Shown: positions 11,715 through 19,433 of the stretch, piece after piece
Position numbering within the stretch: the stretch's first letter is position 1
Layout of the letters: each line of letters opens with the position of its first letter
Virus record (IMG/VR): IMGVR_UViG_3300006071_000124
Coordinates: 1-20,171 of that record
Source: a virus
Strand: one strand, 5' to 3'
DNA: 20,171 bases
The notes under the pieces: generated by a model
Told to the model about the DNA's origin: nothing
The model's input: only the letters and a program-made list of their open reading frames with translations
Databases searched by the model: none
Translations under genes and position numbers: made by a program

Positions 11715-14700
11715 TACTTTTCTCCAAGGAGGATCGCCGCGACGCCTTTACCATACATTTTATCAATTTCGCCTTTACTGGATTTTACTTGGTCTTTTGT
11801 TAAAGACTTCAAGTAACCCATGTCGTCCTTGTCGATTGCTTCAAGGATGGCGCGATTAACATATCTCTCTGGAGTATTAAATTTTCTGAATGTTGTATCC
11901 GCTCCGGCAAGTGTGCCAAAGCGCGCCGCATAATCTTCCATAAACGCTAAGCGGTCTTGCTGATACTTTGCAGCCTCACGTAAGCCCGCGCTAATACGCT
12001 TATAAGCAATCGGGCTGTTTTCCATACCAGGATTTGCTCTTACTGCGCTTTGAACAATAAAGCCTGGCTCGTGCCCAAGAGACTTGGCAACATCAAAACC
12101 AAGACGCGTGGTGTCTTTTGACAAGGCTTCTGCCGCGGCAACATTGTTTGGATCAAACAAAGGTTGGCCGCCAAGCATTGTCGTTATTTCGTTTGCAGTC
12201 TTAGCAAGGTCTGTTCTTGCTTGAGACGCGGGCCCTGGCTCTAAGAAGTTTGCCTCCTTAGGCAGTTGATCAAATTGATGGTCCATTTCGTCAAGACGAA
12301 ATAGCTGATCAAATGCTGCCTTCGATGTTGTGCGAAGTCCTTCTACTTCTTTCTTAGCCGCTTCTTGCTGCTTAGGAAGATCTCCGCTCATTGCAATGTT
12401 AAGAGCGCCAGGGATCTTTGTATCTTTTGGCGCGGCAAGCGTCGGCTGCCAGTCAATGGCGTCACCCACTTTACGCTCTTTGCCTTGAACCTTTTCTTGA
12501 AGAGACTTCTTGCCAATATCTTCAATTCTTTCACCACCGCCGCGTGTTGGTATTTTATTAACGTCGACGTTTTTCGTTGGATTACCCTCAGCGTCAGAAA
12601 TCTGAACAGGCGTCTTGTATGGCTGCGTCTTGTCGTAGACCATCCAGCCAACATTTGGTGCCCACTGCTTCTCGTAAAGACCGGCAAGTTTTTCTTTCGT
12701 CTCTGCCGCCGCGCGTGCCGCGAGGTTCTCGCGCTCTTTAGTTTCAGCGGCGAGCTTTGGAACTTCAGCCTTGAGCTTCTCAATCTCTGGGATCTGCTTG
12801 CCGACATCCATGTAAGACTTAGCGCCAGCGCCAAGACCCGCACCCGCGCCTCTTAGCATTGCGCCACCAAGGCTTGTGGTCGGAGACGAAACCATCCCCT
12901 CAAGTGCAGCGCCAAGACCTGAAAGCAACGGCACCACTGTTTGACGGTTAAGGCCAAATCCTTCTTCAGATGGCTTAACACCTCCTGAAAGATTTACTGT
13001 CGATCCTTCTTCAGGAAGATTTGCCTGAGCGTAATAGCTTCTTGCATTTGGCGGTAAGTTAGAAAGGGCGTCTCCGACACCGCCGCGTAGCGTTTCATTT
13101 CTATTTGCCCAAGCTTTTGCGTATTTTCCGTATTTTTCAGGATCGCTAGCAACTAGATTATTAAGAAACGCCTCGCGCGCCGCCATGAACTTTTCAGGAT
13201 CATTTCCTGATTGCTTCAGGAATTGACGCGCACGTCCAGGCCCCGCCATGACTGCAGTGTCGTAAGCCATGCCGCGAACTCCTTCAGGGAGTTGGTCAGC
13301 ATTAATGCCTTGCCAGTATTCCTTGCGGTAGATGTCTTTGGCCTGGTCGCGCGTAAGGTTTTTAACGTCAATGCCCGGATGCGCGGCTTGATTGATGCCA
13401 TACATAGACGGCGTTCTGTTTGTGTCGCTTGGGTTCAGTCCGCCCTCAAACTTAAAGGTCTGCTCTACATTTCGCTCGAAGTCGTCTGACGGCTTAACAA
13501 AGCCTTCGCCTTCATACCCACGACGGTTGACTACACCGCCATCGTAATAGCCGACACGACCGCCGTCTTTTGCGAAAAAAGCAGCAGCAGGACCCAAGAA
13601 AGACCCGATTGATCCAAGGCCGCTCATAATAGAAGAGCCAAGCTCACTAAGACCCCCAAGAAAACCTGTATTAGCTGCAGCTCCAGCACCTTCGGCGGCC
13701 TTACCAAAAGTCGGAACGATCATGTCGCCTGCAGCGCCAACAGTGCCCCTCATCCCTGCGTCAGCAGCAGTTGAAGCGCCACCTGCTTTACTGAACAAGC
13801 TTCCAAGACCTATGTCTTTACCAAGGTCAACCGCCTGATTGGCAAGCCCCAGCAACCCAGACAAAGACGTCCCTTGCTTAGCGCCGCTCCCACCACCAAG
13901 GCCGCCTGGCGTTAACCCATGAGACCCTTGGATCTGTCCGGTAGGCATCGTTTGAGCCTTCTCAGCCTTGTCCATTTCCTCATACATTTTGGCTTGTTCT
14001 TGGGCTAACGCGGCAGGATCCGTGTCTACGGCACCAGTGAGATTGTATCCCTTACGACCAACAACTCCGCCGCGGTAATAATCTTTACCTGGCGTTAGAT
14101 CGATTACAGCGCCGCCCATACGCTCCTTGCCTTTGGCGCGACCGCCACGAGCCAGGAACATGCCAAATGGATTTTGAGCTTGAGCTTGATACGTCTGTTG
14201 ACCAGTGAGAGGGCCAAGTCCGCCGGCAAGTCCGCCAAAGAACTGCGCCTGCATGTATGGGAACATTTGCTGCTGCTGAAACTGATTGTATAGGGCGTTG
14301 ATGCCAGCTTGCTGCGTTTGCTGGCCAAGAGTGCCTGCCCCCAATTGTGCTTGAGCTTGACCAAGCGCCGCCTGCTGCGCGGCAGTGCCAAGATTGCCCA
14401 ACTGCTGTGCGCCTTGAAGACCGTATTGCTGCTGGTTCTGAGCCGCCTGAAGCGCCTGTCCGTATCCAGTTTGATACAGCGGGCTTAGTGCTTGACCAAG
14501 TCCAAGGTTCTGCTGACCCATAAGCGTCGCACGCTGAAGACCTGCGCGTTCTCCGCCAAAAGCGCCGCCTCTAATGGCGTCTGCCTGTTGCTGAGCTAAC
14601 TGCTGACCTTGCTGCTGTTGAACTGCCTGCTGAACCGGGCTAACAACCTGGTTCATGTAAGGGTTCATGTAGTTCCCAACTGTATTGTAGGCAGGGTTCA

Positions 14701-14998
14701 AGGCGTTCATTGTCGCGCCAGTGGCCATATTGTAATACGGCTGCGCCATGCCTTGCGTATTTGTAATATTTTGAATAGCGCCGGTCTGGGTAGGATTTAA
14801 CTGTGCGACAAATTGCTCTGGTGTAGTGCCAAATTGCTGGTAGGGCTGAGCAACATCATTTTGCGCCATGCCCATTGCCTGATTATACCAGCCAAGAGCC
14901 TGAGGAGACGCCTGTGTCGTTGCTTGTTGTGCGGGAGCCAATCCACCCCAGCCAAGGGCACCTGTCCCTCCGCCGCTTTGTGATCCTTTCCCGCACAT
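11714..14998 (-). CDS. Internal virion protein with embedded GH108 lysozyme domain (1094 aa)
   Basis: Residues 1-280 are low-complexity Gln/Ala/Gly with repeats of the QQ-x-G-x-x-A type. Residues 283-320 and 476-500 hold GGR/RGY boxes (ARGGRAKG, YYRGGVVGRKGY, KDGGRVGYYDGGVVNRRGYE). A glycoside-hydrolase-108-like muramidase follows at about 505-640, with catalytic-type E518 in F-K-F-E518-G-G, then P-S-M-Y-G-I-N, R-D-Q-A-K-D-I-Y-R-K-E-Y-W and a C-terminal peptidoglycan-binding-like helix around F-L-N-N-L-V-A-S-D. Residues 690-780 are hydrophobic then coiled-coil, and 850-1094 are helical. A lysozyme fused inside a long virion protein points to local opening of the cell wall during DNA entry, as with T7 gp16, rather than to a free endolysin. 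A GGAGAGAG site precedes the ATG. Confidence 0.82.
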   Translation of the reverse strand: MCGKGSQSGGGTGALGWGGLAPAQQATTQASPQALGWYNQAMGMAQNDVAQPYQQFGTTPEQFVAQLNPTQTGAIQNITNTQGMAQPYYNMATGATMNALNPAYNTVGNYMNPYMNQVVSPVQQAVQQQQGQQLAQQQADAIRGGAFGGERAGLQRATLMGQQNLGLGQALSPLYQTGYGQALQAAQNQQQYGLQGAQQLGNLGTAAQQAALGQAQAQLGAGTLGQQTQQAGINALYNQFQQQQMFPYMQAQFFGGLAGGLGPLTGQQTYQAQAQNPFGMFLARGGRAKGKERMGGAVIDLTPGKDYYRGGVVGRKGYNLTGAVDTDPAALAQEQAKMYEEMDKAEKAQTMPTGQIQGSHGLTPGGLGGGSGAKQGTSLSGLLGLANQAVDLGKDIGLGSLFSKAGGASTAADAGMRGTVGAAGDMIVPTFGKAAEGAGAAANTGFLGGLSELGSSIMSGLGSIGSFLGPAAAFFAKDGGRVGYYDGGVVNRRGYEGEGFVKPSDDFERNVEQTFKFEGGLNPSDTNRTPSMYGINQAAHPGIDVKNLTRDQAKDIYRKEYWQGINADQLPEGVRGMAYDTAVMAGPGRARQFLKQSGNDPEKFMAAREAFLNNLVASDPEKYGKYAKAWANRNETLRGGVGDALSNLPPNARSYYAQANLPEEGSTVNLSGGVKPSEEGFGLNRQTVVPLLSGLGAALEGMVSSPTTSLGGAMLRGAGAGLGAGAKSYMDVGKQIPEIEKLKAEVPKLAAETKERENLAARAAAETKEKLAGLYEKQWAPNVGWMVYDKTQPYKTPVQISDAEGNPTKNVDVNKIPTRGGGERIEDIGKKSLQEKVQGKERKVGDAIDWQPTLAAPKDTKIPGALNIAMSGDLPKQQEAAKKEVEGLRTTSKAAFDQLFRLDEMDHQFDQLPKEANFLEPGPASQARTDLAKTANEITTMLGGQPLFDPNNVAAAEALSKDTTRLGFDVAKSLGHEPGFIVQSAVRANPGMENSPIAYKRISAGLREAAKYQQDRLAFMEDYAARFGTLAGADTTFRKFNTPERYVNRAILEAIDKDDMGYLKSLTKDQVKSSKGEIDKMYGKGVAAILLGEK

Positions 14999-15010
14999 GC
15001 ACTCTCTCCG

Positions 15011-15526
15011 TTATTGCCTGACTTCGACAGCTGGCTCTTGCCAGCCACCAGTTTTTACGCCGTATAGGAAGAAAGCACCGGCAGGAGCGCCAAACACTCT
15101 CTCATAAAGCTTGACCTTGCTTTCGGTTCTGTGGGTAGATAATACACCAATAATGAGCGGCATACCAAGTTCGTCTGCCACTTGCTTGCTGAACTCGCAA
15201 AGTTTTCTCGCCCGGCCACCGCTTGCGCCCCTATGCTTTGGGTGAACAAATACGGTTTTTTCCTCAATTATTGGCGCGTCAGAATACCACATTGTTCCTA
15301 CGCGTAACAAAACGAAGCCTTCGACCATCTCGCCAGGGGTTCCGATGACACCAACCAGGCCGTGGTCCTGGTGCAAAGACATCCAAATATCCCACAAAAT
15401 CTTATCGACATTTGGCTTAAAAATTCCGTTTTCCTTGCACACCATAAGCGCCAATTCCATGACGCCGTCGACATCTTGCGGCACGCCAACTCTTATCTTT
15501 ACCTCTTCTATAGGTTTTCGCGGCAT
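15011..15526 (-). CDS. GNAT-family N-acetyltransferase in the virion operon
   Basis: Predicted acetyl-CoA-dependent N-acetyltransferase. The core motif is clear: T-V-F-V-H-P-K-H-R-G-A-S-G-G-R-A at 91-106, where the R-G-x-x-G-G-R-A loop binds the pyrophosphate of acetyl-CoA. The following helix is R-K-L-C-E-F-S-K-Q-V-A. L-I-I-G-V-L-S forms the next strand and K-L-Y-E-R-V-F-G closes the fold at 139-146. Length (171 aa) is normal for a stand-alone GNAT. An AAGGGGGA ribosome-binding site precedes the ATG. It lies between the 168-aa virion-type gene and the lysozyme-bearing gene, with gaps of 9 and 12 bases, so it is expressed late with structural proteins. The substrate is unknown; a virion or host surface or protein amine is possible. 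Confidence 0.85.
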   Translation of the reverse strand: MPRKPIEEVKIRVGVPQDVDGVMELALMVCKENGIFKPNVDKILWDIWMSLHQDHGLVGVIGTPGEMVEGFVLLRVGTMWYSDAPIIEEKTVFVHPKHRGASGGRARKLCEFSKQVADELGMPLIIGVLSTHRTESKVKLYERVFGAPAGAFFLYGVKTGGWQEPAVEVRQ

Positions 15527-15535
15527 CGTTCCCCC

Positions 15536-16042
15536 TTAGTCGCGTTTTGGCCCTGGAAGTTTTTTCAGTGTCTGAACAGTTTTTGCGCGGTAGTCTGTAA
15601 CGAAGTCATCAAGTGTGTGGTGGCCTCTATCAATATCCCCACCGCCAATACGAGAGACATTAAAAGGCGTAATAACATACTCGCCCCCTGCCACGATAAC
15701 TTCTACTGGCGGCTCTTCGCCAACATGCTGCATCCCAAACACATCATTGGCGATACGAAATCCCGCCATTGTGTTCCCCTCGCCCATTGCAGAGATAATG
15801 TCCGCAGGAATAACGTAAGACCCAGAGTGAACATTTACTGGCAAATGATCCGTGCGGCCTGCAACCGGGCTGTGTATGGGGCCGACGTGAATTTTGTTTG
15901 ATATTTCTCCGCCCATAGCGCGCTTTTGTCGTGCTTGATTAAAAGCAGCGGCAACTGCCTGTTTCTGAGGGTGCCCAGCGCGGACCATTTCAGATATATT
16001 GCTAGATATTGTTTCCTGAGATTTTCCGTGCTTGAGCGGCAT
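15536..16042 (-). CDS. Conserved virion-type protein with internal repeat (168 aa)
   Basis: The opening [16 protein letters not shown] and [13 protein letters not shown] form a basic helical head seen at the start of many phage proteins. The rest holds a duplicated beta-type unit: V-H-S-G-S-Y-V-I-P ... A-M-G-E-G-N (residues 71-90) and V-A-G-G-E-Y-V-I-T ... R-I-G-G-G-D (117-136). The A-G-R-T-D-H-L-P segment at 61-68 is also typical. Comparable proteins recur in the tail regions of podoviruses of aquatic bacteria, but their role (virion part, scaffold or assembly factor) is not established. GAGGT upstream of the ATG overlaps the preceding stop. No enzyme motif is seen. Confidence 0.7.
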   Translation of the reverse strand: MPLKHGKSQETISSNISEMVRAGHPQKQAVAAAFNQARQKRAMGGEISNKIHVGPIHSPVAGRTDHLPVNVHSGSYVIPADIISAMGEGNTMAGFRIANDVFGMQHVGEEPPVEVIVAGGEYVITPFNVSRIGGGDIDRGHHTLDDFVTDYRAKTVQTLKKLPGPKRD

Positions 16043-16050
16043 GACTTACC

Positions 16051-16644
16051 TCAGTCCAGTGAGTAGTTAACAGCAACAGTTTGACCAGTGCCGATAGATA
16101 CATAAATTCCATTAGAAAATTGAGAACCAACTTGTAGCGTTCCAATAGTCGTGGAAGATGCCGCAATTTTATTTGCAGTGCTGACATTGAAAACCGTTCC
16201 GGGAACAGTTTGAGACCCAGTAACGCTTGGGAGCGCATATGTTATTTGATTGCTGGTTGGTGTGCCGGTAACTGTAAAAAGACCGTTATATCCAGAAGGA
16301 ACAACGCCAGCAACATACACGCTGTCGCCAACGCTAAATAAGCTTGCCCCATTATACGTTATTGTCGCAACGCCACCAGCGCCGCCGGTTCCTGCCGTTG
16401 CAGTCGTGGCGTAGGTAATATAATTAAAAAATGTGCTGCTTGCCGTTCCGGCAACAACTGTATTTACGCTAACAAGGCGTCCAGGTTTATTCGTTATAAC
16501 GCCAGATGTTGAGTAGCCGAGAGATGTATATTGACCATTTAGATATCCATACAATTTATCAATTGCCTGCATTGTCTGATTAAGATTATTAATCGCAACG
16601 ACGCCGTTTTTTTGTGTTGTGAGGATATCGTCAAGCGTAGCCAT
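16051..16644 (-). CDS. Tail-associated protein carrying one hub-type beta repeat (197 aa)
   Basis: The N-terminus (DDILTTQKNGVVAINNLNQT) is a short helical head found in small virion proteins. Residues 90-140 are one copy of the G-V-A-T-I-T-Y ... F-S-V-G-D-S-V-Y-V-A-G-V-V-P-S-G-Y-N-G domain that is repeated in the preceding tail-hub protein. The C-terminus is Thr/Ser/Val-rich and beta-like. The ATG is joined to the hub stop by a TAATG overlap, and GGAAAG in the hub gene is its ribosome-binding site, so the two are made together. Sharing a domain with its operon neighbour suggests that it docks on the hub or stacks with it. No enzymatic motif is visible. Confidence 0.75.
   Translation of the reverse strand: MATLDDILTTQKNGVVAINNLNQTMQAIDKLYGYLNGQYTSLGYSTSGVITNKPGRLVSVNTVVAGTASSTFFNYITYATTATAGTGGAGGVATITYNGASLFSVGDSVYVAGVVPSGYNGLFTVTGTPTSNQITYALPSVTGSQTVPGTVFNVSTANKIAASSTTIGTLQVGSQFSNGIYVSIGTGQTVAVNYSLD
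16225..16377 (-). repeat. Single beta-repeat copy in the 197-aa tail protein
   Basis: Residues 90-140 match the third hub copy closely: A-T-I/L-T, F-S/Q-V-G-D/E, V-P/S-P-S-G-Y-N-G, T-V-T and Y-A-L at the same spacing. It belongs to the same domain family as the array at 18063-19043, so the unit was copied across a gene boundary or the two genes share an ancestor. Confidence 0.75.
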
Positions 16645-19430
16645 TAGAACTTTCCGTCTTGTTCAACGCGATAACGTATACCACCAATACGCCAGAAAGT
16701 TCCTACTTCAGTTGGCGAGCTCTGCAAATTAATTGCCATCAACCTGCCGCGGAAGCGTGGAGTTATGTATTGCGTCGTGTTTGTCAGCGTATACGGTCCA
16801 TATACGCGAGGGGTGTCTGTAGGATAATCGGCGACATAGAAAGTCATGAGAACGTGAGCGGTTTGATCGCCGCCGTAGTATCCCCATTTCATGTCCGGCC
16901 ACACCTGGTCTACAAATACTTTCATCTCGCCTTCTTGCATGGCGAAATAGCCAGTCTGGAAGGTTGACGCCATTGGAAGGCCATCAGCATCAGGAGATGT
17001 TTCGTGCTGATAAACATAATTGCTTCCTGATGATATGCCGGCACCTATTGGTGCGCCAAGGACGCTTTCATTAATCCAGGCAGTTCTTGTCAGCGTCCCA
17101 AAATCCCATTGGTCAAGATAGACGTTATATTTTACATACTTTGTTATCTCGCCGTTACTATTTGTTGTTGGGTAATACCACGCAATCTCTCCAAATCTCG
17201 AATTAGCGGCGGCTCGTATTTTGTATAAATAGTTGCGGTCAAGATCCTGAAAAATAACGTCCCAAACCGGACATTTAATTATCTCAACACCGGACCCAGA
17301 CAATTTAAAAAATTGGCTTTGACCCATCCAGTAAACAACACCATTCATTGACGCCGCGCCTTTGCGTGCAATCATGCCGCAGCCCGTGCCAATCTCGTTA
17401 AATTGATATACATACGGAGGCCCAACGTATTGCATCGCCCAAAGAGCTATGTCAGTCCATAGCAATCCTTGCTGCGGGCCCTGAATAGCTCCGACTATTT
17501 TAGAGCCTCTTGGAATGCGATAAGATCCAGCCTGGTTGGTTATTGACGAAATCCACTGCGTGTAATCATTAACATCGCTCCAGCGGACAAGTAGGGGATC
17601 TTGAATGCCGCTATACGTAGACCCCCACGCGACAACTTGCCTTTGAGGCATCGCGACAAACATTCCATCGTTTACCGTTGGAGCTCCAGAAATAACAGAG
17701 GCAACAACCGCCCCAGTTCCGGGGGCCCAAGTATATATTTCACCATTTATTGGGCATGCCATAAATATGGACCCCCAATTATCCAAGGTCCAATCAATTG
17801 TTGTAATTGGAGTTCCCTGAACTGTGGCGGGCGGAATAACGCCAGTCCCGTAACCGCCGGCCCCATATCCGCCAATGCCGTATCCCACGCCAAGAGGAAG
17901 AGGAGCAGGTGTTCTATAAAATTCGTATTTAGCCTCGCCGCCATTCATTCTGGCTACAAGACTGAATACCGTTCCGTCTGCGGTATATGCCCCAGGGTTT
18001 ACGGCGACCGCGTAAGCCACATACCCGCGAATAAGGCCAATTGATACGAATGTTCCAGGGTTGCTTGCTAGGGCATAAGAAACAGTCGTGTCTGTTTTTG
18101 CTGTTACAGTATAAGTTCCATTGTATCCGCTAGGGGACACGCTCGCGACGTATATTGTTTCGCCAACCTGAAATGTTCTGTCGCCACTAAACGTAAGCGT
18201 TGCCGTCCCTGAACTCCAAACAGCGTTTGTAACAAGAACCTGATCAGCCGCATCAACAACAGTAGATCCTGTAGACGCTGTATTATAGCCAGAGGGAGAC
18301 ACGCCGGAAACAACGACGGTGTCTCCAAGATTAAATACATAATCACCGCTATAGACAACTCTTGCGACGCCTCCTGACCAGGTGGCAGTAATAGTTGGCG
18401 CGGTTGACGCGGTGTATCCGGCAATAATAGTAAATTGAGACGTCGATACTACAGAGGCTACATTGTAGTTGCCGTATATTGTAACACCGCCGGCTATTGT
18501 TGAAACAACTGCCGGAAACGTGTCCCCGACAAGATACCCGTGATTTGCAAGCGTAACAATAATTTGAGACTGTGTGTTCGTCAGTGTGTATGTCGGAACA
18601 GCGCCACCGCCAGGAGATACAACAGTCGACGTGGCGGGAAGAGGAGAGCCTGTTGCGTCTATTGACGTAATTCTAAACTGATCTCCACTTAAAAATGTGC
18701 AATTATATGTTCCAAATAAAACTAACCCGTCTACCGCTATTTGTGTTTTTATGTAAACCGTATCATAGTTTGTAACATTTGACCCGTAAGCATTGACGTC
18801 TACAGAACTATCTCCGGCCCGCGTTATGATCCCATTTTGTGATGAATACGAAAGAGTTCCAACAACTGTGGCATTTCCTGTCCCTGACGTAATATTGAAG
18901 CAAAAACTACTTCTTGTGGGGGCAGGTGTCGCAAGGATTGTTTGAGTTCCGTTATAGGCACCAGGCGTAAACCCACTTAATGTAACGGTCTCTCCAGTGT
19001 GAAAAATATAATCTCCGTCAAACACAATTGTTGCAATACCTGAACTTTCAGATGCAGAAATTACTGGTATCACGATGGGAGACGCGGTCGGGAGTAAGTA
19101 ATTAAAAGTATCCGTCCGCGGCGTTATAACAGCACGAGATCCATTATATATAACAGACAGCCCATTACCGTCGACACCCGTTCCTTCTTGGCCAAGACCA
19201 AGATACGTATTAGCGTTTGTGTCTTCCCATGCCCATAATGCGCGAACAATTGAGCCAACTGTATTGCTAAAATATTTTGTCCAGCCGCCAAGCTTTTGTA
19301 TAAGAGCTATCTGACCCTGTTTATCAGGAACAAACCGGACAAGGTTTGTCGTAGATATTGCCGCCTCATTGAGGGTTGGTGTCCTGTTTTGGTCAACGCC
19401 AGGTATAAGTTTGAGTGTTTGATGCGGCAT
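16644..19430 (-). CDS. Tail hub/stabilisation protein (P22 gp10-like), with inserted beta repeats
   Basis: Long beta-rich tail protein of 928 residues. Its head (K-L-I-P-G-V-D-Q-N-R-T-P-T-L-N-E) and V-Q/L-I-Q-K-L-G-G-W-T match a family of short-tail structural proteins placed after the head-tail adaptor. The C-terminus, with I-T-P-R-F-R-G-R-L-M and W-R-I-G-G-I-R-Y-R-V, recalls the P22 gp10 end. Three clear copies of a roughly 50-residue F-x-V-G-D/E-T-V-x-V-S-G-x-x-P-S-G-Y-N unit lie at about 130-180, 355-396 and 407-456, with two more divergent ones at 206-256 and 285-336. From 545 on, W-containing repeats look like propeller blades. Placement directly after the adaptor supports a tail-hub/nozzle role. 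The exact equivalence to gp10 rather than T7 gp12 is inferred. Confidence 0.75.
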   Translation of the reverse strand: MPHQTLKLIPGVDQNRTPTLNEAAISTTNLVRFVPDKQGQIALIQKLGGWTKYFSNTVGSIVRALWAWEDTNANTYLGLGQEGTGVDGNGLSVIYNGSRAVITPRTDTFNYLLPTASPIVIPVISASESSGIATIVFDGDYIFHTGETVTLSGFTPGAYNGTQTILATPAPTRSSFCFNITSGTGNATVVGTLSYSSQNGIITRAGDSSVDVNAYGSNVTNYDTVYIKTQIAVDGLVLFGTYNCTFLSGDQFRITSIDATGSPLPATSTVVSPGGGAVPTYTLTNTQSQIIVTLANHGYLVGDTFPAVVSTIAGGVTIYGNYNVASVVSTSQFTIIAGYTASTAPTITATWSGGVARVVYSGDYVFNLGDTVVVSGVSPSGYNTASTGSTVVDAADQVLVTNAVWSSGTATLTFSGDRTFQVGETIYVASVSPSGYNGTYTVTAKTDTTVSYALASNPGTFVSIGLIRGYVAYAVAVNPGAYTADGTVFSLVARMNGGEAKYEFYRTPAPLPLGVGYGIGGYGAGGYGTGVIPPATVQGTPITTIDWTLDNWGSIFMACPINGEIYTWAPGTGAVVASVISGAPTVNDGMFVAMPQRQVVAWGSTYSGIQDPLLVRWSDVNDYTQWISSITNQAGSYRIPRGSKIVGAIQGPQQGLLWTDIALWAMQYVGPPYVYQFNEIGTGCGMIARKGAASMNGVVYWMGQSQFFKLSGSGVEIIKCPVWDVIFQDLDRNYLYKIRAAANSRFGEIAWYYPTTNSNGEITKYVKYNVYLDQWDFGTLTRTAWINESVLGAPIGAGISSGSNYVYQHETSPDADGLPMASTFQTGYFAMQEGEMKVFVDQVWPDMKWGYYGGDQTAHVLMTFYVADYPTDTPRVYGPYTLTNTTQYITPRFRGRLMAINLQSSPTEVGTFWRIGGIRYRVEQDGKF
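18063..19043 (-). repeat. Tandem beta-repeat array within the tail-hub gene
   Basis: Clear copies lie at 18891-19043, 18243-18368 and 18063-18212, with divergent copies at about 18663-18815 and 18423-18578. The shared protein pattern is a T-I/V-x-F/Y-x-G-D strand, F-x-x-G-D/E-T-V, V-S-G, then P-S-G-Y-N-G-T-Y-T-V. The protein pattern is conserved more than the DNA, so this is an old duplication kept by selection, not a recent slippage array. Confidence 0.75.
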
Positions 19431-19433
19431 TTA

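Noticed and set aside
12365-12856. 163-codon plus-strand frame opposite the lysozyme-bearing gene
   Set aside because: The sense frame is part of a continuous 1094-codon gene; the antisense product is Leu/Arg/Cys-rich with no recognisable motif.
14100-14700. Possible repeat array (many TGCTG units)
   Set aside because: Explained by Gln/Ala-rich coding in the N-terminal part of the 1094-aa protein; no fixed period.
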